Below, one piece after another: positions 1 to 7,509 of a stretch of DNA of 64,000 nucleotides (within the stretch, counting starts at the first letter, position 1; each line of letters begins with the position of its first letter). The notes beneath the pieces are model-generated. The model saw only the letters and a program-made list of their open reading frames with translations, was not told where the DNA came from and made no database searches. Position numbers and translations under genes: made by a program. The DNA lies in NCBI RefSeq assembly GCF_026107515.2, contig NZ_JAPCHW010000012.1:1-64000 (forward strand), given 5' to 3'. This stretch comes from Glutamicibacter sp. MNS18. GTDB taxonomy: Bacteria; Actinomycetota; Actinomycetes; Actinomycetales; Micrococcaceae.

Positions 1-671
1 GACCCTTCACAGCGCTGGAAGGCCCGAACTGCCATAGGGATTCGACGACAGAACTTTCGACGATGCCACGGACGGAAACGCCGGCACATTCCGTCACCCC
101 TTGGAAAACAAAGCTGGAAAATCGCTCCCGCACCAGCTCTACGTCCACCAAACATACTGACGCAGGGTGGCACTGAACAAGAGTATTGGGCGGATCTCCG
201 GGAGTCGAGCATTCAGAACCGCTCATACCAGTAAAAACGTGTTTTACCGGTACCTTCGGAACCCAGATACCGGGCACAAAGAACCGTCAACGCAAGTTTT
301 TTACGCCCGATGCGGGCCTTGAGCACTGCCTCAACATCGATAGCTACGAACTGGCTGGCAGCCTGCCTACTTTCGTCACTGAAGAACCGGTCCAGCTCTT
401 TGGCGGAGAGGTCGCGAAGCTGTTCGCGGGTACTGAACTGCTCTTCGTCCAGTACGCGGTTGGCCTTGGAGATTGCTCGATGAGAGCAACCGGCCAGGGC
501 TTGGACCTGGCCGTAGGAGTGGCCCTGGACCAACAAGTCCATGATTTTATTGCAGTCGGGCATGAAGGGTTTCCTTTCACCGGTCACGACCTGGTGGCCG
601 TGGGTGAGGCTCGTCCTTCCGTCCCACAACGTCTGAGATGCTACCGGGTACTTACACACCGGGTACTTACA
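1..671 (-). mobile_element. Remnant of an IS21-like insertion sequence
   Basis: The stretch holds the start of an istA-type transposase gene reading leftwards. Just outside it lies a putative IS end at about 671. Two copies of ACCGGGTACTTAC (643-655 and 658-670) sit there as direct repeats, the multiple short end repeats typical of IS21 termini. On the minus strand the end would begin TGTAAG. No istB and no second end are visible, and the left part (1-212) has no recognisable gene in any frame. An unplaced open frame leaves the window at position 1 on the minus strand. The element is probably decayed or truncated; the family assignment rests on protein resemblance only. Confidence 0.5.
213..563 (-). 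pseudogene. N-terminal fragment of IS21-type transposase (IstA)
   Basis: The start is the ATG at 563, preceded on its strand by AAAGGAAAC about 8 nt away; a longer frame opens at 659. The 116 residues begin with a helix-turn-helix (KIMDLLVQGHSYGQVQALAG), followed by the AEQL-like linker and the 'R-Y-G-x-x-F' region seen near residue 110 of IS21 transposases. The frame then stops. Full IstA proteins are 400-500 residues with a DDE catalytic core, which is absent here. No continuation could be read in the other frames down to position 1. It is probably a dead gene. The IS21 assignment is by recognition of the N-terminal pattern and is moderately sure. Confidence 0.5.
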
Positions 672-800
672 TCAGTGCTACCGTTTGGTTACACCGCGGG
701 ATTACGCATCCACTCCCCCACTCCGTGCGAGACAGCAACCCCCGCATCAATATTGGCGATGTCCAATTACGCCGGGAAACTCGTTCCACCCATCACGGAA

Positions 801-816
801 TGTTTCACGTGAAACG
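801..816. other. parS: parS site (15 of 16 bases)
   Basis: TGTTTCACGTGAAACG differs from the conserved palindrome TGTTTCACGTGAAACA only in the last base. ParB dimers load CTP-dependently at such sites. It is the site furthest from dnaA in the window. Confidence 0.85.
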
Positions 817-1353
817 TTCGTGCTCATAGACCTCAAATCGGGACGGGGCAGCGCTTGTCTGTTCCCGACATAGCTTGTAGGGACTATGACACTACGTCTT
901 TGAACATCAGAGCAATGGAAGACCATCCTCACTACAAGGCTCAAATCCTGGCAGTTTCGGCACCTACAGTGATGCGCTTCCCCAACCTTCCTCTCTAGGC
1001 CCGAGGTGAAAGGAGATCCTCACCAATGCACGAAAATCCTATTCAATCACTGGTTCCATCTGGACTCCGTACGGCAGTTTTTCCACGCACCCGGATGAAT
1101 ACGCCGGTGTATCCTCAGAGATCACTGACCGTTTCACGTATGCCGCTGGTAACCAGCGCTTACAGCGGCTTGGCCACTGAACGAATAATTCGAGGAACGA
1201 TTCAAGGTGGGCACCGGATTTCCCTCTCGAATGGTGATTTCGGAGAACTGAGAAGCTTGATCAGATACGTTGCGGGCCTCCATGACCAAGGTCCGTTCGG
1301 CAAGAAGAAGCAGATCAACTGTACGGAGTGGAACGGCCAAGACATTAAAGCAA

Positions 1354-1383
1354 ATGGCCATGTTTCACGTGAAACATGGCCAT
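1354..1383. other. parS: parS inside a 30-bp perfect palindrome
   Basis: The core TGTTTCACGTGAAACA (1361-1376) is a perfect parS. ATGGCCA/TGGCCAT flanks extend the symmetry to 30 bp. It lies 18-47 bp beyond the parB stop codon, so transcribed RNA could also fold into a stem there. Whether it terminates parB transcription is inference; there is no U-run. Confidence 0.9.
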
Positions 1384-1400
1384 TGCGGTGGATGGAATTG

Positions 1401-2621
1401 CTACTTTTCGGATATCTCCGGTGCAAGTACATCCATAATTCGATTCAGGTCTTCGACCGAAGCGAACTCGATACTTACCTTGCCCTTACGGCTACCCAAC
1501 GCAATCTTGACGTTGGTATCCAGACGATCCGACAAGGATGATGCAAGGAAATCCAAACGCTCATTTCTCACTGTTTCACGGGGTTTGGAGGCCGGCTTCT
1601 TTGTTGGCTTGTCGTCACTCAACGCCACGGCTTCTTCCGTAGCACGAACTGACAAACCTTCGTTAATTACCCTCTGCGCCAGTTGCTCAATGGCCTCGCT
1701 GTTAGCGAGACCCAACAGCGCACGGGCATGTCCCGCCGAGAGGACTCCCGCAGCTACACGCCGTTGCACCAACGCTGGAAGTTTCATCAAGCGAATTGTA
1801 TTGGAAATCTGTGAGCGTGATCGTCCAATCCGTGCCGAAAGCACTTCTTGCGTGCATTCGAACTCTTGCAACAACTGTTGATAAGCAGCAGCCTCTTCAA
1901 GAGGATTCAACTCGGAACGGTGCAGGTTCTCCAACAGTGCATCACGCAGGAGGTCAGTATCCTGGGTGTCACGGATGATCGCCGGTATCGTGGCGAGGCC
2001 GGCGACTTGTGTGGCACGCCAACGGCGTTCGCCCATGACTAGCTCGTAGGGCTCTGCGCCCTTTTCCCTCGACGGACGGATGACGATCGGTTGGAGTAGC
2101 CCGATCTCCTTGATCGAATGAACTAGCTCATCCATGTCCTCTTCATCGAAATGAGACCGAGGCTGCTTCCGATTCGGATGAATGTCAGTGACACTGATTT
2201 CAGCAAACTTAGCGCCAGGAACATCAACCAGCCCATCATCAAGGTCAGATGCGACTTTGAGTGGAGGTTTTGACGCTGCTTCCACGGTGCCTTCTTGCTC
2301 GGCTGGCTTAGGAACGACGGCTCTTGGCTTCACAGTTGACGTCAGATCTGGCATGGGCGCACGTCCGCGTTTAGAAGCACGTGAAGAACCCGCTGCTCCC
2401 GAGCTTGCACTGGTTTTGCGTCCCGGTTCAAAGAACATATCTACGGGGCGCAGGGACTTCTCCGAGGCACTTTCTGGCTTTGTGGTGCTCTTCGATGATG
2501 TTTCACGTGAAACAGTCTCTTCGGGCTCGTTTGCGACCGCGGGAGAGCTGGAAATCAAAGCTCCAAGTCCCCGACCCAAGCCACGCTTCTTTTCAGCCAT
2601 CGTGTTGGCACGCCCTTTCAT
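1401..2621 (-). CDS. parB: Chromosome-partitioning protein ParB
   Basis: ParB is a CTP-dependent DNA clamp that loads at parS, spreads along DNA and works with ParA to segregate origins. The 406 residues show the N-terminal RGLGRGLGALI motif (12-23) that binds ParA. The nuclease-like CTP-binding domain begins near 140 with GERRWRA (197-203) and ENLHR (231-235). A helix-turn-helix lies at about 258-280 and a C-terminal dimerisation region at about 354-404. A second start, ATG at 2600 (MAEKKRG), is equally plausible: the first has GAGG 7 nt upstream, the second gives the usual family N-terminus. A perfect parS (2499-2514) lies inside the gene and encodes V-S-R-E-T. The gene lies downstream of parA, 177 bp away, same strand. 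Confidence 0.97.
   Translation of the reverse strand: MKGRANTMAEKKRGLGRGLGALISSSPAVANEPEETVSRETSSKSTTKPESASEKSLRPVDMFFEPGRKTSASSGAAGSSRASKRGRAPMPDLTSTVKPRAVVPKPAEQEGTVEAASKPPLKVASDLDDGLVDVPGAKFAEISVTDIHPNRKQPRSHFDEEDMDELVHSIKEIGLLQPIVIRPSREKGAEPYELVMGERRWRATQVAGLATIPAIIRDTQDTDLLRDALLENLHRSELNPLEEAAAYQQLLQEFECTQEVLSARIGRSRSQISNTIRLMKLPALVQRRVAAGVLSAGHARALLGLANSEAIEQLAQRVINEGLSVRATEEAVALSDDKPTKKPASKPRETVRNERLDFLASSLSDRLDTNVKIALGSRKGKVSIEFASVEDLNRIMDVLAPEISEK
2499..2514. other. parS: parS site inside parB
   Basis: A perfect TGTTTCACGTGAAACA lies within codons about 36-42 of parB. Intragenic parS in parB is known in other bacteria. Confidence 0.93.
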
Positions 2622-2798
2622 GCTTTAACCTCAACCGTTAACTAGTCTACTGGTGAATGGGCTTAGAACTTGGCAAGTCATTGCAAGGATCACTTTGCGA
2701 ACATCAACAAACACATAGTCAGCGAATTTTGTTTGCAAATAAGCTCAGATCCAAACGAAATCACCTTGTTTAGTACCGACTGCAAGGGTAAACAGGAG

Positions 2799-3737
2799 TT
2801 ATTTGGGCGCGCCTCGTTCAGCCATCTCCACAGCAGCTTCCAGGTAAGACAGGGCCCCAGTCGAATTCGGGTCATACGTGATGACTGTCTGCTGATAGCT
2901 CGGTGCTTCTGAAATACGAACACTTCGAGGAATGACGGCAGTCAGAACCTGTTCCGGGAAATGCTCCCGGACTTCATTGGCGACTTGGGCGGCCAAATTC
3001 GTGCGTCCGTCATACATGGTTAGCAGGATGGTGGAAACAGTCAATCGCGAGTTCAAATGCTTCTGGATCATTTCAATATTCTTCAGTAGCTGGCTCAACC
3101 CTTCCAAGGCATAGTACTCGCACTGGATGGGAATCAGAACTTCCCTGGCTGCCACGAAAGCATTGACGGTCAATAGGCCCAGACTCGGAGGGCAGTCTAT
3201 GAATACGTAGTCCAGGCGGGGCAGGCCTTCGCGCTGACGCCAGCGCGCATAGGCGTCCAAGGCCTTCTGCAGGCGTTGTTCACGAGCAACCACCGACACG
3301 AGCTCAATCTCGGCACCGGCCAGGTGGATGGTTGCGGGAGCGACTTGTAGGCTGGGCAAATCCGGACAGGTGGCAACAACCTCATTCAATGGCAAATCAT
3401 TGATGAGCACATCATAAATACTGTCGACATCAGCGTGGTGTTCAATGCCGAGCGCAGTCGAGGCGTTGCCCTGTGGGTCAATGTCAATCACCAAGACGTT
3501 CAGGCCGTTCTTGGCCAATGCAGCGGCCAGGTTGACCGTAGTGGTGGTCTTTCCTACCCCGCCCTTCTGATTGGATATCGTGAAATAGCGAGTTTTCTCA
3601 GGCATGGGCACCGACTTTTCCGAAAGAGCCTCACGGCGGCGATGCTCGCTGGCCAGCTGACTAGCTAACGGGGAAGACGCATCGTTAATATCGAAGACGT
3701 TACTCGACGAATTCTTACCCTTGGTCAAAGTTGGCAC
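2799..3737 (-). CDS. parA: Chromosome-partitioning ATPase ParA
   Basis: A MinD/ParA-family ATPase that binds the nucleoid as an ATP dimer and pulls ParB-parS complexes. The 312 residues carry the deviant Walker A KGGVGKTT (58-65) with its signature lysine 58, the switch DPQGN after LVIDID, and FIDCPPS as the Walker B/switch II region. The N-terminal 45 residues are polar and probably disordered, as in other actinobacterial ParA/Soj proteins. The next gene in the same direction is parB; upstream lies a parS site in the gap to rsmG. The 177-bp gap before parB is AT-rich and holds nothing else I recognise. Confidence 0.97.
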   Translation of the reverse strand: MPTLTKGKNSSSNVFDINDASSPLASQLASEHRRREALSEKSVPMPEKTRYFTISNQKGGVGKTTTTVNLAAALAKNGLNVLVIDIDPQGNASTALGIEHHADVDSIYDVLINDLPLNEVVATCPDLPSLQVAPATIHLAGAEIELVSVVAREQRLQKALDAYARWRQREGLPRLDYVFIDCPPSLGLLTVNAFVAAREVLIPIQCEYYALEGLSQLLKNIEMIQKHLNSRLTVSTILLTMYDGRTNLAAQVANEVREHFPEQVLTAVIPRSVRISEAPSYQQTVITYDPNSTGALSYLEAAVEMAERGAPK

Positions 3738-3784
3738 TCCTTCTCGTGAATAAGTGTTCTACGTTCTGGTGTAGACACCTTTCA

Positions 3785-3800
3785 TGTTTCACGTGAAACA
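3785..3800. other. parS: parS site upstream of parA
   Basis: A perfect TGTTTCACGTGAAACA lies 48 bp upstream of the parA start, in the rsmG-parA gap. Its position near the parA promoter could couple ParB binding to parA expression (inference). Confidence 0.93.
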
Positions 3801-3892
3801 AAAAGATCAAATGATAATAGTTGTTTTACAGGAGCTAAGGTGTGAATGTCCTGAAAGATACCATTATCAGTTACTAGACTATCGCCTTGCGG

Positions 3893-4534
3893 CTAACCAA
3901 CCTTAATACGAACCACCGTTGTAGGATCCTCGAGCAGCTGCTCTCCGATCGTCAGGACCTCCGTGGCGGTCCCACCAAGCTTGCGAATTACCTTGGCGGC
4001 CTTCGTAACCTCTTCAGCCGCCGAGCGGCCCTTGATGGCAATCAATTCGCCGTTTCCATGTAACAGGGGGATGGTCAGACCCGCAAGATTCGACAGGGCA
4101 GATACCGCACGGGCTGTCACGTAGTCCGCATTGACCACATCAACCATCTGTTCTGCACGGCCACGCATGACGGTCACGTTCTGCAATTCCAGGTCGTCGA
4201 TGACTTCGCTAAGCCAGATACAACGACGTTCCAGGGGTTCGATCAATGTCAGCTTCAGGTCCGGGCGGGCTATGGCCAAGCACAAGCCAGGCAAACCCGC
4301 GCCACTGCCGATATCGGCGACTTCGGCATCCTGACCCATTAGGGATTCGATCACCGCGCAGTTCAACACGTGACGGGACCATAGGCGGGGCACTTCGCGA
4401 GGGCCCAGTAGGCCTCGCTCGATCCCGGAAGTAGCCAAGTGCTCTACATATCGCTTGGCAAGCTCCAGGCGGTCTCCGAAGATCCGCTCGGCGGCAACGA
4501 CCTCTTCAGCCGTCAGGCTCAGATCCTGATCCAT
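3893..4534 (-). CDS. rsmG: 16S rRNA (guanine527-N7) methyltransferase RsmG
   Basis: It methylates G527 of 16S rRNA using S-adenosylmethionine; loss causes low-level streptomycin resistance in many bacteria. The 213 residues are full length. The SAM-binding loop reads DIGSGAGLPG (74-83), followed by the acidic strand end LIEPLERR. The conserved N-terminal arginine/histidine segment LWSRHVLN (51-58) is present. The start ATG is preceded by AGGGAGAT. It follows khpB on the same strand after a 55-bp gap that contains a hairpin, and precedes parA, the standard actinobacterial order. Confidence 0.95.
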   Translation of the reverse strand: MDQDLSLTAEEVVAAERIFGDRLELAKRYVEHLATSGIERGLLGPREVPRLWSRHVLNCAVIESLMGQDAEVADIGSGAGLPGLCLAIARPDLKLTLIEPLERRCIWLSEVIDDLELQNVTVMRGRAEQMVDVVNADYVTARAVSALSNLAGLTIPLLHGNGELIAIKGRSAAEEVTKAAKVIRKLGGTATEVLTIGEQLLEDPTTVVRIKVG

Positions 4535-4556
4535 TGAAAACTATCTCCCTGGGACA

Positions 4557-4584
4557 AAGGAGCCCACCGAATGGTGGGCTCCTT
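4557..4584 (-). terminator. Hairpin between khpB and rsmG
   Basis: A perfect 12-bp stem, AAGGAGCCCACC with GGTGGGCTCCTT, and a 4-nt loop lie 6 bp after the khpB stop. On the minus strand it is followed only by TTTG, so it may be a weak terminator or attenuator within the operon, or an mRNA-protecting stem. Confidence 0.5.
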
Positions 4585-4589
4585 GATTG

Positions 4590-5114
4590 CTAAAGTGTGG
4601 ATACTACGATGTGACGGCGGGCGGCTTCACCCTCGGACTCCGAATGCAAACCGGCGTCAGCCACGATGTCGTGGACGAGCTTCCGCTCGTAGGCGCTCAT
4701 TGGTTCCAGATGTACCGCTTCCCCCGACTCGCGGGCGTCGCTGATCGCCTGTTCGGCGAGGGTACGGAGCTTCTCGGCCCGTGAAGCCCGGTGGCCGGCG
4801 ATGTCCAGTACCAAGCGTGAACGTTCACCAGTCGCGCTCAATACAGCTAGACGAGTCAATTCCTGCAGTGCATCAAGCACTTCGCCGTCCTGGCCAACCA
4901 GGCTGGACAGGTCTGCTTCGTCGTCTTCGGTGACGATGGAAATGTAGGTGCGTCCACCGCGAACCTCGATGTCAATATCACCATCGAGATCTGCGATATC
5001 CAACAGCTCTTCGAGGTAGTCCGCTGCTACCTCGCCTTCGTCAACGATGTCCTGCGGGATGGTTTCCAGCTGATCTTCTGTTTCCGAAACCTCTGGATTT
5101 TCAGTTGCAGTCAT
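4590..5114 (-). CDS. khpB: RNA-binding protein KhpB/Jag (KH and R3H domains)
   Basis: KhpB (Jag, SpoIIIJ-associated) binds RNA and acts with KhpA in control of cell growth and division. The 174 residues start with an acidic tail. A KH domain follows, with the loop GQDGEVLDALQEL near residue 75, then a C-terminal R3H domain with the motif SYERKLVHD and the ending SEGEAARRHIVV. It lies 2 bp downstream of yidC and is probably co-transcribed with it, the classic yidC-jag pair. The N-terminal Jag-N domain of Firmicutes versions is missing, as is normal in actinobacteria. Confidence 0.93.
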   Translation of the reverse strand: MTATENPEVSETEDQLETIPQDIVDEGEVAADYLEELLDIADLDGDIDIEVRGGRTYISIVTEDDEADLSSLVGQDGEVLDALQELTRLAVLSATGERSRLVLDIAGHRASRAEKLRTLAEQAISDARESGEAVHLEPMSAYERKLVHDIVADAGLHSESEGEAARRHIVVSTL

Positions 5115-5116
5115 TG

Positions 5117-6070
5117 CTACTTCTTCTTCCTACGATTCTTGCGCTGTGGCTGCTGACGTTGGACCTTGGGCTCGACAACAGGTTCTTCTTCGACCTTCTT
5201 CTGTCCCACGGGAGGAAGTCCCTTGTCCGCACGTCGACGGTTCAGTTCGCGTTCTGCTTCGGAACCTGGGGTGGGGTTATTCCGGATGACCCAGAACTGC
5301 TGTCCCAGGGTCCACAGGTTCGAGGCAGTCCAGTAGATCAGCACACCGATAGGGAAGTTGATACCACCGATGCCAAAGACCAGCGGAAGGATGTACAGCA
5401 TCATCTTCTGCTGCTGCATGAACGGGCCCTCGAGGGCTTCCTTGGTCATGTTCTTTGTCATCAGCTGACGCTGGGTGATGAACTGTGAAGCGGTCATTGC
5501 CAGGATCATGAAGATGGCAACGATGATCACTGCGAAGTTGACGGAACCGGAGTTGATCGTTCCAAGGAAGGTCTCGGACAGTGGAGCACCGAAAATGGTC
5601 GAGTTATCGAAACTCCTGATGTGATCGGCACCCAGGGCGCCGATTCCTCGTCCTTCATTGCTCGCGGATGCCGCAGTGTTGAGCACCCGAAACAGTGCGA
5701 AGAAGAACGGCATCTGCACCAACAGGGGCAAGCACGAAGACAGCGGGCTCGTCTTGTGCTTCTTGAACAGGGCCTGCTGTTCCTGCACCATGGCCTGACG
5801 GGACATCTGATCCGTCTTGCCCTTGTACTTGGCCTGCAGCTTCCGCAGATCCGGTTGCAGTGCCTGCATCGCACGCTGGGCCTTGATCTGTTTCACGAAG
5901 ACCGGGATCAGCGCAGTACGGATCAGCAACACGAGGAAGATGATCGAAAGTGTCCAGGTAACACCGGATCCTTCGTCCATGCCAATGAGGGTGAACAATT
6001 CGTGGAATGCCCAAAGGATCCACGAGACAACGTACGTGAACGGTGTCAGTATCGTGTCTAAGAAATTCAT
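5117..6070 (-). CDS. yidC: Membrane protein insertase YidC
   Basis: YidC inserts membrane proteins alone or with SecYEG. The 317 residues are the short form without the large periplasmic domain of proteobacteria. The core has five membrane segments; the conserved positive residue of the hydrophilic groove is the arginine in LVLLIRTALIP (near 51). The cytoplasmic helical hairpin is rich in charged residues (IKAQRAMQALQPDL onwards). The C-terminal 45 residues are highly basic (ending RKNRRKKK) and probably contact the ribosome. Its ATG overlaps the yidD stop as TAATG, which indicates translational coupling. Confidence 0.97.
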   Translation of the reverse strand: MNFLDTILTPFTYVVSWILWAFHELFTLIGMDEGSGVTWTLSIIFLVLLIRTALIPVFVKQIKAQRAMQALQPDLRKLQAKYKGKTDQMSRQAMVQEQQALFKKHKTSPLSSCLPLLVQMPFFFALFRVLNTAASASNEGRGIGALGADHIRSFDNSTIFGAPLSETFLGTINSGSVNFAVIIVAIFMILAMTASQFITQRQLMTKNMTKEALEGPFMQQQKMMLYILPLVFGIGGINFPIGVLIYWTASNLWTLGQQFWVIRNNPTPGSEAERELNRRRADKGLPPVGQKKVEEEPVVEPKVQRQQPQRKNRRKKK

Positions 6071-6447
6071 TACCGGTCAGGCTCCTTGTGTCCGCACGTT
6101 GCGGTGTCTTCATCGTCGGGAATCACAGGATGATTCAAAACTATGATCTTGGGCAGTTTACCTTCTGGCCAAATCCGCCGGCCGTCCGGTACATGGTCAA
6201 CTCCGCCATGGCTGAAGGGATTACACCGCAATACTCGCCACGCGGTAAGCCCTATGCCCTTCACCGCTCCATGTTGGGTCACGGCTTCCAGCCCGTAGGC
6301 CGAACAGCTGGGAAAGTATCTGCACACATCCCCGTACAGCGGGGAGATGATCTTGCGATAGGCAATCAGCAGGCCAATCAGGATATTGCGCGGAATATCA
6401 ATTACGAACCAGAGCGGCCCAGTGCGAGGTTCAGTGTCCATGCGCAT
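6070..6447 (-). CDS. yidD: Membrane protein insertion efficiency factor YidD
   Basis: YidD is a small membrane-associated protein that helps YidC-dependent insertion. I chose the ATG at 6447 because it overlaps the rnpA stop as TAATG; earlier ATGs in the same frame (6483, 6462) lie deep inside rnpA. The 125 residues contain the DUF37 signature YRKIISP followed by [14 protein letters not shown] and the pair [18 protein letters not shown], with the conserved cysteines. An amphipathic helix precedes the motif. Both ends overlap neighbours by one base, so rnpA-yidD-yidC should be translated as a coupled unit. The C-terminal 30 residues after the core are longer than in short homologues. Confidence 0.93.
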   Translation of the reverse strand: MRMDTEPRTGPLWFVIDIPRNILIGLLIAYRKIISPLYGDVCRYFPSCSAYGLEAVTQHGAVKGIGLTAWRVLRCNPFSHGGVDHVPDGRRIWPEGKLPKIIVLNHPVIPDDEDTATCGHKEPDR

Positions 6448-6797
6448 TACCGATCGCCGCATTTCCGTACGACCGAAGCCCATGCGGTGGATACCTGCGT
6501 CTTGAGCTCGACCCAGTCGAGTTCCGCGGCTCCCGGAAGGGCGCGCACAACGATATCCAGATTGCCATCGTCGGTTCGCAATTCGCGGGCTATTTCCCGC
6601 ATCCGCCGCTTGGTCAGGTTGCGTTTCACCGCAATGCCGACAGCTTTGGAGACAATAAAACCAACCCGGTCGCCGTTTCCAGGCTCACTCTGGCGACGTG
6701 CATATAGCACGACGTTCCGGCGCCCGCTTCGGACACCGGAACGTACTGTGGCTGAAAGGTCCTGCGAAAGTCGCAGTCGCTGATTCTTTGGCAACAT
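6447..6797 (-). CDS. rnpA: Ribonuclease P protein component RnpA
   Basis: It binds the RNase P RNA and helps to cleave 5' leaders from precursor tRNAs. The 116 residues match the family length. The substrate-binding segment [16 protein letters not shown], followed by LTKRRMRE (about 46-70), is the RNR motif, slightly divergent because the usual RNRxKRRLRE reads [10 protein letters not shown]. It follows rpmH by 62 bp, the near-universal rpmH-rnpA order. Confidence 0.95.
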   Translation of the reverse strand: MLPKNQRLRLSQDLSATVRSGVRSGRRNVVLYARRQSEPGNGDRVGFIVSKAVGIAVKRNLTKRRMREIARELRTDDGNLDIVVRALPGAAELDWVELKTQVSTAWASVVRKCGDR

Positions 6798-6859
6798 GGC
6801 TGGCTATTCGGAACCCATTCGCTCCGGCAATCGCCCTGTGACCAAAAGCTGCCGCAAGG

Positions 6860-6997
6860 TTATGCGGACAGCGTGCTGCGGCCCTTGGTGCGGCGTGCCG
6901 ACAAGATGGCACGGCCCGCACGGGTACGCATACGAAGACGGAAGCCGTGCTTCTTGGCACGACGACGGTTATTTGGCTGGTAAGTCCGCTTGCTCAC
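6860..6997 (-). CDS. rpmH: 50S ribosomal protein L34
   Basis: A 45-residue, very basic protein of the large ribosomal subunit, starting at a GTG (6997) and ending at TAA. The sequence begins [18 protein letters not shown], continues with [13 protein letters not shown], and ends [10 protein letters not shown], which is diagnostic. It opens the minus-strand rpmH-rnpA-yidD-yidC operon and is divergent from dnaA across a 512-bp gap, the standard origin layout. Confidence 0.97.
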   Translation of the reverse strand: MSKRTYQPNNRRRAKKHGFRLRMRTRAGRAILSARRTKGRSTLSA

Positions 6998-7509
6998 GGT
7001 ATATCTCCAAGACGATCTAGGGATGCGACTTGCCCGTTACTAGAAGTAAGCAAACAACAGGCTGACGCTCGTACGTTAAAAATGCGAGGTTTCGTGGGCT
7101 CTTCTAATGTTCTGAGCAGGGCACAAAACACACGCATAGGACTAAATAACGATAGAAAAATATGCGCCCTACGTCAAATTCGCAGCACAATCCGCTCCAC
7201 TGCCAAAAGCTAGGCCGGGCACCTGTGTACAATCTACCCTCAATCTGTGGATTACGCACTGGAAAACGAAACAAACTTCACAAGCATCCGCGAAGTTCCA
7301 CGTCATCCCGGCCTTCAAAAAGCGCTGATATCAAGGGAAAAGGTGTTTTCCACAGGCATCATGCCAACTTTTTCCCCAGATCTGTGCATAACGCTGTGGA
7401 TGAGCGCTAGAATCAGAGTTCACGCCCCGGTCAACCGAGGTGGTTTGGTGCCCGTTTCAGTGCATCAATGTGACCAATCTTGCATTACCTAAGGAAGTGG
7501 AGCACCTAC
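6998..7509. promoter_or_regulatory. rpmH-dnaA divergent region with DnaA boxes
   Basis: The 512-bp gap must hold both the rpmH and dnaA promoters. Its right half carries four near-consensus DnaA boxes, each with one mismatch: TGTGGATTA (7246-7254), TTTTCCACA (7346-7354), TGTGCATAA (7383-7391) and TGTGGATGA (7395-7403). They lie 107-264 bp before the dnaA start, so they could serve dnaA autoregulation or form part of the origin. The left half shows no gene. Confidence 0.7.

Larger units (their letters stand above)
660..1400. other. Gene-poor gap between IS remnant and parB
   Basis: These 741 bases hold two parS sites (801-816, 1361-1376) and no gene I can support. One plus-strand frame starts at 1026 behind a good ribosome-binding sequence (AAAGGAGAT), but it runs antisense into parB, contains a parS site and resembles no family I know. 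The region may be decayed, since related chromosomes usually carry genes on this side of parB. Confidence 0.5.

Noticed and set aside
1-212. Minus-strand open frame leaving the left window edge
   Set aside because: No recognisable IS21 continuation or family; open-frame length fits chance. Mentioned under the IS remnant.
1129-1140. parS half-site GTTTCACGTA
   Set aside because: Half-site only, no symmetric arm.
1571-1585. parS-like TGTTTCACGGGGTTT inside parB
   Set aside because: Only the left half matches; the right arm GTGAAACA is missing.
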